The notes beneath the pieces were generated by a model that worked only from the letters and a program-made list of their open reading frames with translations, ran no database searches and was not told the DNA's origin. Below are positions 15,789-22,723 of a stretch of DNA of 25,882 nucleotides, piece by piece. This stretch comes from CALRBF01 sp041164045. Its GTDB lineage: Bacteria; Patescibacteriota; Minisyncoccia; SW-4-49-11. The stretch is taken from the NCBI GenBank assembly GCA_041164045.1, contig JBEAQD010000022.1, positions 1 through 25,882 of the forward strand. The letters are read 5' to 3'. Position numbers and translations under genes: made by a program. Position 1 is the first letter of the stretch, and every line of letters begins with the position of its first letter.

Positions 15789-15817
15789 ATTTTAGCATAA
15801 CATATATTATTATAAAT
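15789..15817 (-). promoter_or_regulatory. Island promoter 3 (for the 143-aa secreted protein)
   Basis: On the minus strand, an extended -10, TATGCTAAAAT (TAAAAT at 15789-15794). The -35 position, 17 bases upstream (15812-15817), reads ATTTAT and is poor, so this promoter depends on the extended -10 or on an activator. TTGATA lies 22 bases upstream of the -10, too far for usual spacing. Confidence 0.55.
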
Positions 15818-15829
15818 ATCAAGTCAAAG

Positions 15830-15860
15830 AAAAAAGCCGCCAGCACAGGGTGCTAGCGGC
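15830..15860 (-). terminator. Rho-independent terminator of the 275-aa secreted protein gene
   Basis: On the minus strand an 11-bp stem (GCCGCTAGCAC with GTGCTGGCGGC, one T-G wobble) closes a 3-base loop and is followed by six T residues. It lies about 20 bases past the stop at 15880. Confidence 0.92.
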
Positions 15861-15879
15861 GAATTTGTGACGAGTGGTG

Positions 15880-16707
15880 TCACTGAGCCTGGTAGGCGTA
15901 GGGCCCCACTGGGCGGGGCGCATTGCCGTCCAATTTACGAACGGGACCACGGAGCCTTGCAGCTCCGACGGTACTCCAGGCCTGAATGCCTCCTCCATTC
16001 GCCCGATAGGCGAATTGGAAGATTTGCCCACGTTGAACGGGGAGGCACCAGCGATTGCCGCCCACCTTGGTGAGGGCAACCACTTGGGCAGATCCTTGCC
16101 CCCCATCCACCACTCCGACGGGGATGGTTTCACGGAGGAGTCGCCCCACATTGACGAGCCCCTTGGGACCGCCAGTGGCAAGGCCAACTACTGACCGACT
16201 GCCCCTCGCTCCCGAGAAGGAGATGGAGTTCAACCTCGAGGGAAGTTGAAGGCAGGCTTGCCCGCCTTGCACCGAAACCGTAAAAGAGCTATTGGCTCCA
16301 TTTGTAGTAATCGGGGCTACAAGGGCGAAAGTATCTTGGTCAAGGAAGGCCTCCACGCCATCGCAGGCGAGAGCGTCCCCTTTACAGTCACCCGCAATGA
16401 TACGAGCTGCCCAACCCTTGGGAACTCCAGAGAGCTTTTCCACCTGAAACCAATTTCCATCTGGGAGGATGAAATTTCCGAAAATGGAAGAGGCTCCAAT
16501 GTCACCACGGATGGTGACGCGACCTCCACGGACAACAGGGTTCTCAGGGGAATTCTCTCCCTTCCAGCCCTGTCCAAAGAGGACAAGACGGGACCCATCA
16601 GGGACTCCTGAAGGTGCGGGGAGGGTGTAAGTCCTCCCTTGTGCCATCGCGGGGATGGCGGTGAAGATGAGGGCAAGATACCCCATCAAGATCTTGAAAG
16701 TGTACAT
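15880..16707 (-). CDS. Predicted secreted protein (275 aa), strand-rich, four cysteines, GC-rich
   Basis: A signal peptide at 1-22 (MYTFKILMGYLALIFTAIPA, cleavage after AMA). The mature protein is Gly/Val-rich with many short predicted strands. Cysteines at 108, 115, 152 and 221 suggest two disulfides. The sequence looks like a beta-sandwich or repeat-type exported domain, but I recognise no family. G+C is very high (38/60 at 16141-16200). GGAGG lies only 3 bases before the ATG; the next in-frame Met (residue 8) would leave a short signal peptide, so I keep the longer start. It is the first of four same-strand secreted-protein genes and is divergent from a glycosyltransferase. Many open frames on the other strand are GC artefacts. 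Confidence 0.78.
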   Translation of the reverse strand: MYTFKILMGYLALIFTAIPAMAQGRTYTLPAPSGVPDGSRLVLFGQGWKGENSPENPVVRGGRVTIRGDIGASSIFGNFILPDGNWFQVEKLSGVPKGWAARIIAGDCKGDALACDGVEAFLDQDTFALVAPITTNGANSSFTVSVQGGQACLQLPSRLNSISFSGARGSRSVVGLATGGPKGLVNVGRLLRETIPVGVVDGGQGSAQVVALTKVGGNRWCLPVQRGQIFQFAYRANGGGIQAWSTVGAARLRGPVRKLDGNAPRPVGPYAYQAQ

Positions 16708-16722
16708 ACCCCTCCAAGGGTA
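16707..16722 (-). promoter_or_regulatory. SD/start-codon hairpin of the 275-aa gene
   Basis: On the minus strand, TACCC pairs with GGGTA plus one T-G wobble, loop TGGA. The stem includes part of the GGAGG SD and the first base of the ATG. It is the third leader in the island that can fold over its own initiation signals. Confidence 0.45.
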
Positions 16723-16734
16723 GACAACACTCCA

Positions 16735-16763
16735 AAACTAGCATAAAATATAGATTTTGTCAA
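16735..16763 (-). promoter_or_regulatory. Island promoter 4 (for the 275-aa secreted protein)
   Basis: On the minus strand, TTGACA (16758-16763), a 17-base spacer ending TATGC, then TAGTTT (16735-16740). Its -35 overlaps, by one-base offset, the -35 of the divergent glycosyltransferase promoter (TTGTCA, 16757-16762), so polymerase binding should be mutually exclusive. Confidence 0.68.
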
Positions 16764-16785
16764 TAATCAATAAATAGTTTATAAT
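16757..16785 (+). promoter_or_regulatory. Predicted promoter of the plus-strand glycosyltransferase
   Basis: TTGTCA (16757-16762), a 17-base spacer, then TATAAT (16780-16785). The expected start of transcription near 16792 falls 1-3 bases before the ATG at 16794, so the message would be leaderless. Confidence 0.6.
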
Positions 16786-16793
16786 ATATGTAT

Positions 16794-18059
16794 ATGAAAG
16801 AATCAATTGCTATTCTAATTACTAACTTTGAGGGTGGAGGGGCTCAAAAAGTAGCTCTGGTGCAAGCTCAGATGTTTAAAGCTATGGATTATGATGTTCA
16901 TATCATAGCTTTGGAACATCAAGAATCTTATATTATCCCAGATAATTTATCTATTCATTTTCTTAGCTCTAGTCAAGGGCGAGGATCTAAACTCCAAAAA
17001 CTTCTCCTAGCCCCTACCTTACCTTTCAAATTAGCTAAATATATTAAAGATAATAATATTAAACTCTGTATAAGTCATTTAGAGAGAGCTGATTTTGTTA
17101 ATATTCTAGCTAAATTTATTGCAAGACACAAAACTATTGGAGTAATTCACTCTCATCTAACCTCTACTTATAAAACTGATAATATTTCTCTCAGTCGTAT
17201 AGCTTATAAATTTTTAGTTCAGATTTTAGAACCTTTTCATAATAGAATTATTGCTGTCTCTAAGGGTATTGCTAATGATTTAATACACTTAGGCCTACCA
17301 AAAGCTAAAATAAAAGTTATTCTTAATCCTTTTGACATACAGGAAATTCAAAAAAAATCTAATTTAGAAATTTCAAAATATAAAGAAATTTTTGATAATG
17401 AAACTATTATTTCTATTGGTAGATTATCTAATCAAAAAGGTTTATGGCATAGTATACTTGCCTTTAGAGAAATCAAAAAATCTAATCTGAAACTAAAATA
17501 TATAATTTTAGGAGATGGACCACTTCGAGACTATCATCTGGAATTAGCTCATAATTTGAATCTCAAAGTTTATAATAGCTGGGATCAGAATCAAAAATTC
17601 TCCAATGATTATGATATTTACTTTTTAGGCTTTCAAGATAACCCTTTTCAATTTATTGCGAAGTCCAAAATACTGATTCTACCATCTCATTTTGAAGGGC
17701 TTCCCAATGTACTTGTTGAAAGCTTAATCATTGGCACTCCTGTCATTGCTTCTGATTCAGATTCTGGTCCACGAGAATTATTAGCTCCTACAACTGATAT
17801 TACTTATAAAACTGAATCTCTAGAGCAAGCTGAATATGGGATATTAATCCCTGTTGATAATAACAGATTACCTAAAAAAAATACACAAATTTTATCTCAA
17901 TCTGAAATGTATTTAGTTGAAGCTATCAATTTATTATTAAATAATGAAAATTTAAGAGACAATTATATACAAGAATCTAAAACAAGAATTATTGAGTTTG
18001 AATTAAATAAAATTAAACCTCAGTGGCAGGAAATTCTGGAGATTGTTGTGAACGAATAG
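16794..18059 (+). CDS. GT4 family glycosyltransferase
   Basis: 421 aa from the ATG at 16794 (an ATG two codons earlier, 16788, lies too close to the -10 to be in the transcript). It has a GT-B fold. The N-terminal loop FEGGGAQKVALVQA is near residues 12-25. The C-terminal donor site has ISIGRLSNQKG (about 207-217) and SHFEGLPNVLVESLIIGTPVIAS (about 298-320), with the E-x7-E pair. GGGAQ/GGGAE-type openings are typical of enzymes building surface polysaccharide repeat units. Its last 47 bases overlap the end of the convergent polymerase-like gene. No SD is seen. Confidence 0.92.
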   Translation: MKESIAILITNFEGGGAQKVALVQAQMFKAMDYDVHIIALEHQESYIIPDNLSIHFLSSSQGRGSKLQKLLLAPTLPFKLAKYIKDNNIKLCISHLERADFVNILAKFIARHKTIGVIHSHLTSTYKTDNISLSRIAYKFLVQILEPFHNRIIAVSKGIANDLIHLGLPKAKIKVILNPFDIQEIQKKSNLEISKYKEIFDNETIISIGRLSNQKGLWHSILAFREIKKSNLKLKYIILGDGPLRDYHLELAHNLNLKVYNSWDQNQKFSNDYDIYFLGFQDNPFQFIAKSKILILPSHFEGLPNVLVESLIIGTPVIASDSDSGPRELLAPTTDITYKTESLEQAEYGILIPVDNNRLPKKNTQILSQSEMYLVEAINLLLNNENLRDNYIQESKTRIIEFELNKIKPQWQEILEIVVNE

Positions 18060-19425
18060 AGTGATATTTGAAAACCGCCCCCAATATGGCAAAAAACATC
18101 CACATTACCGCTGTTTGTCTTAATAAGTTATCCCATATACTAGATAAATATATAGCTAATACAATAAAACTCATAACTAAAAATAATGTATCTTGACGAG
18201 ATTTAATTCTTATAATTAAACTATACAAAATAGATAAAATAAATAAAATATAAGTTATCAAACCTATAATACCCAGCTCAACAAAAATTCTAATATAATC
18301 ATTATGTACTTCCAAAGCTCCCAAAGCTACTCCCCTAACCTCCTCTACAATGATTTCAATAGTACCAGTACCAAAGCCTATTATAGGTCTAGTGAGAGCC
18401 TTATTATACATATCCGACCACATAACTTGTCGCCAGATAATTGAATCGCTAGGATCTCCACTGAACAACCCAACTATCCTTGATATAACTGGAATATCTT
18501 CTATTGGAGTTAATTCATACCAGATTGTTTGTTGCATCCAAAAATATATAGACATAAAAATTCCTACTATTGGAATTATAATAGACGTATAGATTAAAGT
18601 TTTTCTAGGAAATTTTATCAAACTAACTCCAGCTAATAGGATAAATAATCCTATCCAAGCTCCTCTAGTATAAGTAGCTATTAAAAGTATAGCTAATAAA
18701 GCTCCATATATACTAAAAATATATTTTGAAATTGGATTTTTGATAATATTTTTCTCAAAAAACAAATAAATCATCAGGACTAGAATAATCAATAAAAAAT
18801 AACCCAATACATTGGGATGTCCAAAAGTTCCTGCAATACGATTCTCAAATCCTGGATTAGTATATAATCCGGCCCTATTAAATAATTGAATATACCCAAC
18901 AATAGCTGGAATAATTGAGGATATAGTAATTACTTTGAAAAAATTAATAAACTCATCTTTAGATTGTATCAAAACATACCCGGTAAAATACATTATCAAG
19001 AAAGATAGTACTCTTATCAGCTCATTGATTGAAGCTACTGGATAAGTAGAAATGATTGTAAATATTATATAAATTAAAAATAATAGTATAAATATAAAGC
19101 TTAAAGGGATAGATAATATTGATATTTTAGACCTATATATAATTATAAAGCTAACCAAAATAGATATTATAGCTACTATACCTGCGATATTGATAGACGG
19201 TAAATCTGGGGAAATGACAATACTATAATTACCCAAAATATCTAAAGAAGGTCTAATCAAAATCAAAAAATAAAATAAAAGATTGATAGATACTCTCAAT
19301 AAAACCAGACCCAATATCAAAACTGATAATAAAATAAAGGTATAAATATCACTATTTATAAATAAGGCTAAAAATCCTAAACCTCCCCCCAAAAGCAATA
19401 AAAAGCTAAAATTTTTGTGAATCAT
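18013..19425 (-). CDS. O-antigen ligase / Wzy-like polytopic membrane protein
   Basis: 470 aa with about 11-12 hydrophobic helices. A large extracytoplasmic loop lies in the second half, preceded by YTRGAWIGLFILLAGV and followed by VHNDYIRIFVELGIIGLI. These match the O-antigen ligase/polymerase (PF04932-type) pattern, including the conserved Arg and the H-N-D-Y motif. It could polymerise a polysaccharide, or transfer glycan to proteins such as pilins; sequence alone does not separate these. It starts within the last 20 bases of the Wzz-like gene, which suggests translational coupling. Its 3' end overlaps the convergent glycosyltransferase by 47 bases. Confidence 0.88.
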   Translation of the reverse strand: MIHKNFSFLLLLGGGLGFLALFINSDIYTFILLSVLILGLVLLRVSINLLFYFLILIRPSLDILGNYSIVISPDLPSINIAGIVAIISILVSFIIIYRSKISILSIPLSFIFILLFLIYIIFTIISTYPVASINELIRVLSFLIMYFTGYVLIQSKDEFINFFKVITISSIIPAIVGYIQLFNRAGLYTNPGFENRIAGTFGHPNVLGYFLLIILVLMIYLFFEKNIIKNPISKYIFSIYGALLAILLIATYTRGAWIGLFILLAGVSLIKFPRKTLIYTSIIIPIVGIFMSIYFWMQQTIWYELTPIEDIPVISRIVGLFSGDPSDSIIWRQVMWSDMYNKALTRPIIGFGTGTIEIIVEEVRGVALGALEVHNDYIRIFVELGIIGLITYILFILSILYSLIIRIKSRQDTLFLVMSFIVLAIYLSSIWDNLLRQTAVMWMFFAILGAVFKYHSIRSQQSPEFPATEV

Positions 19426-20158
19426 ATTCTGTGTCTGGGGTGATGCTTGGAGTGTTTTCTGAGTCTAGTATGGGGTTTTGCGCTATTTCAACATCATCTG
19501 GAATAGGTGGGGAGGCTATATCGTCAATCCCAAAGTCATAGATAATAGCTTGATCCCGTCGACTTACAACATATCCAATAGATACTACAAATCCTAATAT
19601 AGCTGAACCAAAGAGATTTATCAGAATATTTGGTCTACCAACTCCTTCATACAAAGCTGGCTGATTAACTACTTGTATATTAGCTGTATCACCCAATAGA
19701 GATTTGGCTTGTTGTGTTAATTTATTGACTACTACTTTATTCATATTTAAAGCTAATTCAGATGATTTATCATATGTATCAACAGAGATAAATCCTGTAC
19801 CCCTAGATCTTACAAGAATATTCCTAGCAAATAATGTTCTTCTATCTCTAAGATTATCTGGGAATAAATTTTTTATTTCTATATTTTCTGTAATAAAGTT
19901 ATTAAAAAAAACATCAGTATACACCAAATCTATAAGCAAGTTAACATTAGAATCAATGGATCTTTGAGCAGTATAGGAATCAATATTGGGGTTAGCCTTT
20001 TGTAATACAACTAATTGAGACTCCGCCTTATATTGCTTTGGCAGAATAAGAGTTATCCCCAAGCCAATCAAAGTAAACAATAATGTAATAATAACAATAG
20101 TATTGAATTTTCTTTGTATTTTAGATAGGATTTCACTAAGAGTGAGATTAGAATTCAT
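19406..20158 (-). CDS. Wzz/YveK-type polysaccharide chain-length protein
   Basis: 250 aa. Membrane helices lie at about 17-37 (TIVIITLLFTLIGLGITLIL) and 177-198, with an extracytoplasmic helical domain between. The segment PKQYKAESQLVVLQ just after helix 1 is typical of Wzz-domain proteins. A Pro/Gly-containing second helix and an acidic, Pro-rich cytoplasmic tail of about 50 residues follow. It lacks the tyrosine kinase domain seen in fused forms. In the family it sets polymer length with Wzy, and the downstream gene is Wzy-like. The start is ATG without an SD. Confidence 0.87.
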   Translation of the reverse strand: MNSNLTLSEILSKIQRKFNTIVIITLLFTLIGLGITLILPKQYKAESQLVVLQKANPNIDSYTAQRSIDSNVNLLIDLVYTDVFFNNFITENIEIKNLFPDNLRDRRTLFARNILVRSRGTGFISVDTYDKSSELALNMNKVVVNKLTQQAKSLLGDTANIQVVNQPALYEGVGRPNILINLFGSAILGFVVSIGYVVSRRDQAIIYDFGIDDIASPPIPDDVEIAQNPILDSENTPSITPDTEYDSQKF

Positions 20159-20172
20159 TATAGTAATTTTAT

Positions 20173-20201
20173 ATTATATCGTAATTGAATAATAACATAA
20201 A
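20173..20201 (-). promoter_or_regulatory. Possible promoter of the Wzz-Wzy operon
   Basis: On the minus strand, TATAAT at 20173-20178 with a weak TTTATG (20196-20201) 17 bases upstream. The leader would be only about 8-12 bases. AT-rich sequence makes chance matches likely. Confidence 0.35.
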
Positions 20202-20239
20202 AATACAATATAGTAAAATATATGTATGAGATGAGGTAA

Positions 20240-20249
20240 TTGTCGACAA
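20240..20249. repeat. 10-bp perfect palindrome TTGTCGACAA
   Basis: A self-complementary site in the spacer between the Wzz-like gene and the inverted-repeat element. It could be an operator; nothing else supports this. Confidence 0.3.
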
Positions 20250-20295
20250 AAGGGATTATATACATTACTAGACTAATAACAGTAAATTGTATAGT

Positions 20296-20408
20296 AATTG
20301 TCCTCCTTTGAAGGAGGTGGCACGGAGTGCCGGAGGTGGATTGAGTTCTAGCTTGTGTTTTATACACCTCCGTCTTTCAGGCCACCCCCTCCGAAGGGGG
20401 ACAAAATT
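20296..20408. mobile_element. 113-bp inverted-repeat element (MITE/REP-like)
   Basis: Two arms of about 44-53 bases face each other across a short AT-rich centre. The left arm runs AATTGTCCTCCTTTGAAGG and ends in GGAGGTG (20348). The right arm begins CACCTCC (20365) and ends GGGGGACAAAATT (20408). Read in reverse complement, the right arm repeats the left: TTGTCC, GGAGG-type hairpin, GGTGGC, GGAGGTG. Each arm contains its own small palindrome, and GGCACGGAGTGCC is a further hairpin. No ORF of note is inside. Such non-coding palindromic elements are usually mobilised by enzymes encoded elsewhere. The surrounding 20159-20587 spacer holds no gene; besides this element it carries the palindrome at 20240, an 11-bp inverted pair (20224-20234/20507-20517) and the rpmE promoter. 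Confidence 0.75.
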
Positions 20409-20523
20409 AAGGGCTCTTTTTTATAACTATATAAACTATTTTCATATATCACCTACAAAAGTCACAACTTGTCTGGGATGCTTTTCATCTTATTCAATTT
20501 ATGTAATCATCTCATACAATACA

Positions 20524-20552
20524 TTGACTTTATACCAAATTTATGCTAAAAT
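20524..20552 (+). promoter_or_regulatory. Predicted promoter of rpmE-prfA-prmC
   Basis: TTGACT (20524-20529), a 17-base spacer ending TATGC, then TAAAAT (20547-20552). The same TATGCTAAAAT block occurs at 15789-15799 on the minus strand. The leader is about 30 bases to the ATG at 20588. It overlaps an upstream in-frame ATG (20543), which excludes that as the start. Confidence 0.7.
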
Positions 20553-20587
20553 TAATTTTAATAATCATTTACTTTAATCTAATTATT

Positions 20588-20809
20588 ATGAAATCTGGAA
20601 TTCATCCTCAATATTCTTACACCACTGTAAAATGTATTTCATGCTCTACAGAGTTTACTATTGGAGCTATTAGAGAAATTGGATCCGTAGAAGTTTGTTC
20701 TAAGTGTCACCCTTTTTATACTGGTAAAAGAACCCTTGTTGATACTGCTGGTAGAGTAGAAAAATTCCGAGCTAAATTAGAGAAAAAAGAACAATTATCT
20801 AGTAAATAA
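20588..20809 (+). CDS. rpmE: Large ribosomal subunit protein bL31
   Basis: 73 aa from the ATG at 20588, which restores the standard opening MKSGIHPQY. The longer frame from 20543 would add 15 hydrophobic residues lying inside the promoter. Cysteines C16/C19 and C37/C40 make this the zinc-binding (C+) form, and HPFYTGK at 41-47 is the family signature. It sits at the 50S central protuberance and contacts the 30S. It is first in a plus-strand unit with prfA (24 bases downstream) and prmC. Confidence 0.93.
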   Translation: MKSGIHPQYSYTTVKCISCSTEFTIGAIREIGSVEVCSKCHPFYTGKRTLVDTAGRVEKFRAKLEKKEQLSSK

Positions 20810-20833
20810 AACTTTTTATACTAAAGATAAAAT

Positions 20834-21877
20834 ATGAGTAATTCTTTAGTAGATTTACAAAAAGAATATGCTGAGCTATCTTCACAAATGTCTGATCCTA
20901 AGATATTTAGTAGCCCAGATTTTGGTAGTATTTCAAAACAACACACAGAAATTGGAAATAAAATTGAATTATTAGAATCCATTGAGAATATAAAATCTCA
21001 AATCTCAGAAGCTGAAGTTCTATTGCAAGACTCTGAAATGAAAGAAATGGCTGAAGAAGAATTAACTCGGCTACAATCAGAACTTGAGCAAAAACAAGCT
21101 ATTTGGATAGATTTAATTACCCCAAAAGAAACTTTTGCGGATGAAATTATTATTGAACTAAGAGCTGGAGCTGGAGGTGATGAAGCTGGATTATTTGCCT
21201 TAGAGCTATTCAAAGCTTATATAAACTTTTTACAAAAAAACGGAGCTAAAACTGAAATTCTATCTATTTCTGAGAATTCTGTCGGAGGATTAAAAGAAGT
21301 AATTGTAGAGGCTAGAGGGAATGAGGTTTATAAGTATCTTCAATATGAAAGTGGAGTGCATAGAGTTCAGAGAGTTCCTAAAACCGAAAAAGCTGGCCGA
21401 GTACATACTTCAACAATTACAGTAGCTGTATTACCTGTTGCCAAAGAAGTAGATATTGAGATTAATCCAAATGATTTGAAAATTGATGTTTTTCGCTCTA
21501 GTGGTCCAGGAGGACAAAGTGTTAATACCACCGATTCAGCAGTAAGAATAACCCATATTCCGACTAATATAGTGGTTTCTTGTCAGGATGAAAAATCACA
21601 ACTAAAAAATAAAGATAAAGCTATGAAAATTCTACGAACTAGAATTTTAGACCAGATGCGACAAGAGCAATTCGAAAAAGAAGCAGCTTTTCGTAAAGAC
21701 CAAATTGGAACTGGAGATAGATCTGAGAAAATTCGTACATATAATTTTCCTCAAGATAGAATTACTGACCATAGAATTAAACAAAATTTTTCTAATATTG
21801 AAGCCGTATTATTAGGAGACTTTACTCCTATTTTAGAAGCCTTTGATGACTATAAAAGAAATCAACCTACAAATTAA
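20834..21877 (+). CDS. prfA: Peptide chain release factor 1 (RF1)
   Basis: 347 aa. An N-terminal coiled-coil region precedes RAGAGGDEAGLFA at about 110-122. The PxT stop-codon recognition motif appears as PKT (182-184) before GRVHTSTITVAVLP. GGQ is at 226-228 in SSGPGGQSVNTTDSAVRITH. PxT identifies RF1 (UAA/UAG) rather than RF2 (SPF, UGA). Length is normal for the family. prmC, whose product methylates the GGQ glutamine, overlaps its 3' end by 32 bases. Confidence 0.95.
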   Translation: MSNSLVDLQKEYAELSSQMSDPKIFSSPDFGSISKQHTEIGNKIELLESIENIKSQISEAEVLLQDSEMKEMAEEELTRLQSELEQKQAIWIDLITPKETFADEIIIELRAGAGGDEAGLFALELFKAYINFLQKNGAKTEILSISENSVGGLKEVIVEARGNEVYKYLQYESGVHRVQRVPKTEKAGRVHTSTITVAVLPVAKEVDIEINPNDLKIDVFRSSGPGGQSVNTTDSAVRITHIPTNIVVSCQDEKSQLKNKDKAMKILRTRILDQMRQEQFEKEAAFRKDQIGTGDRSEKIRTYNFPQDRITDHRIKQNFSNIEAVLLGDFTPILEAFDDYKRNQPTN

Positions 21878-22688
21878 GAATGCTCTAAAAGCTCAATCCT
21901 CTACTCCTGATTTGGACTCCACTTTAATTTTGGAATATATTTTGGGACTGACTAAATTAGATATGATATTGCAGGAAGATTATATTTTATCAGAATCAGA
22001 GGTGTTAGCCATCAATAAATGTGTACAGGACCGTCTAGAGCATACTCCTATTGCCTATATTATAGGATATAAAGAATTTTATGGCAGGAAATTTATAGTT
22101 ACTAAAGATGTACTTATACCTAGACCAGAAACTGAAGCTATAATTGATATTACAAAAAATATTTATTCTCATAATACTAAACCTACAATCTGGGAAATTG
22201 GTACTGGAAGCGGGTGTATAGCTATTACATTAAAATTTAAGATACCTGATTCAAAAATAATTGCTAGTGATATTTCGCCACAAGCCTTACAGATTGCAAA
22301 AAATAATGATATAATATTAACAGGTAAGCAAGATAATATTGTTTGGTTGGAAGGAGACCTCTTAACCCCTTTCTCAACACAATACAAAAAACCTGATATC
22401 ATAATTGCAAACCTACCCTATTTGAATCAAAATCAATATCAAGACGACTCTATTCTAGCTGAACCTGATATAGCTCTATACTCTCCTAATAATGGGCTAG
22501 AGCATTATATAAGGTTATTACAGGAAATAAAGAGTCGTTTTACATTATATCCCGATATAATATTAGAAATAAATCCAGAACAAACAAGACCACTAAAGTC
22601 ATATGTGCAATCTATACTCCCCAGATCTAATATTTCAATTTATAAAGATTTGCAAGGTTTAGACAGACATATTCTCATTGAAAATTAA
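21846..22688 (+). CDS. prmC: Release factor glutamine methyltransferase PrmC
   Basis: 280 aa from the ATG at 21846; a TTG one codon earlier is in frame but needless. It N5-methylates the Gln of the GGQ motif in release factors, using SAM. An N-terminal helical bundle includes RLEHTPIAYIIGYKEFYGRKF and LIPRPETE. SAM motif I is IWEIGTGSGCIAITL (about 115-129), and the active-site motif is NLPY at 189-192 instead of the textbook NPPY. The overlap with prfA, whose product it modifies, suggests coupled synthesis. It ends 35 bases before the next gene. Confidence 0.94.
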   Translation: MTIKEINLQIKNALKAQSSTPDLDSTLILEYILGLTKLDMILQEDYILSESEVLAINKCVQDRLEHTPIAYIIGYKEFYGRKFIVTKDVLIPRPETEAIIDITKNIYSHNTKPTIWEIGTGSGCIAITLKFKIPDSKIIASDISPQALQIAKNNDIILTGKQDNIVWLEGDLLTPFSTQYKKPDIIIANLPYLNQNQYQDDSILAEPDIALYSPNNGLEHYIRLLQEIKSRFTLYPDIILEINPEQTRPLKSYVQSILPRSNISIYKDLQGLDRHILIEN

Positions 22689-22706
22689 TTTAACTAAATA
22701 ATCAAG

Positions 22707-22717
22707 AAAGGAGGTGA
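22707..22717 (+). promoter_or_regulatory. Strong SD that fixes a GTG start at 22724
   Basis: AAAGGAGGTGA is a near-perfect anti-16S match, 6-7 bases before GTG (22724-22726). Core genes around it have no such sequence, so it decides the start and suggests unusually high or independent translation. Confidence 0.85.
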
Positions 22718-22723
22718 ATAGAA

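Noticed and set aside
15867..16676. Several frames on both strands across the 275-aa gene
   Set aside because: They are composition shadows of the GC-rich gene, which alone has a signal peptide, an SD and matching promoter and terminator.
13332..16787. GC-rich island as an assembly chimera
   Set aside because: Not excluded by sequence alone, but host-type promoters occur at both edges and within it, which a random join would not produce.
13552..16787. Prophage, transposon or integron array carrying the island
   Set aside because: No transposase, integrase, attachment repeat or attC-like site was seen; the hairpins between genes are intrinsic terminators with T runs.
20158..20577. Small frames in the spacer around the inverted-repeat element (20158-20367 minus, 20287-20577 plus)
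   Set aside because: They run through the palindromic arms, with no start context and no protein-like pattern.
20543..20587. Upstream ATG for bL31 (extra 15 hydrophobic residues)
   Set aside because: This ATG lies inside the extended -10 of the promoter, and the family starts at MKxxIHP.
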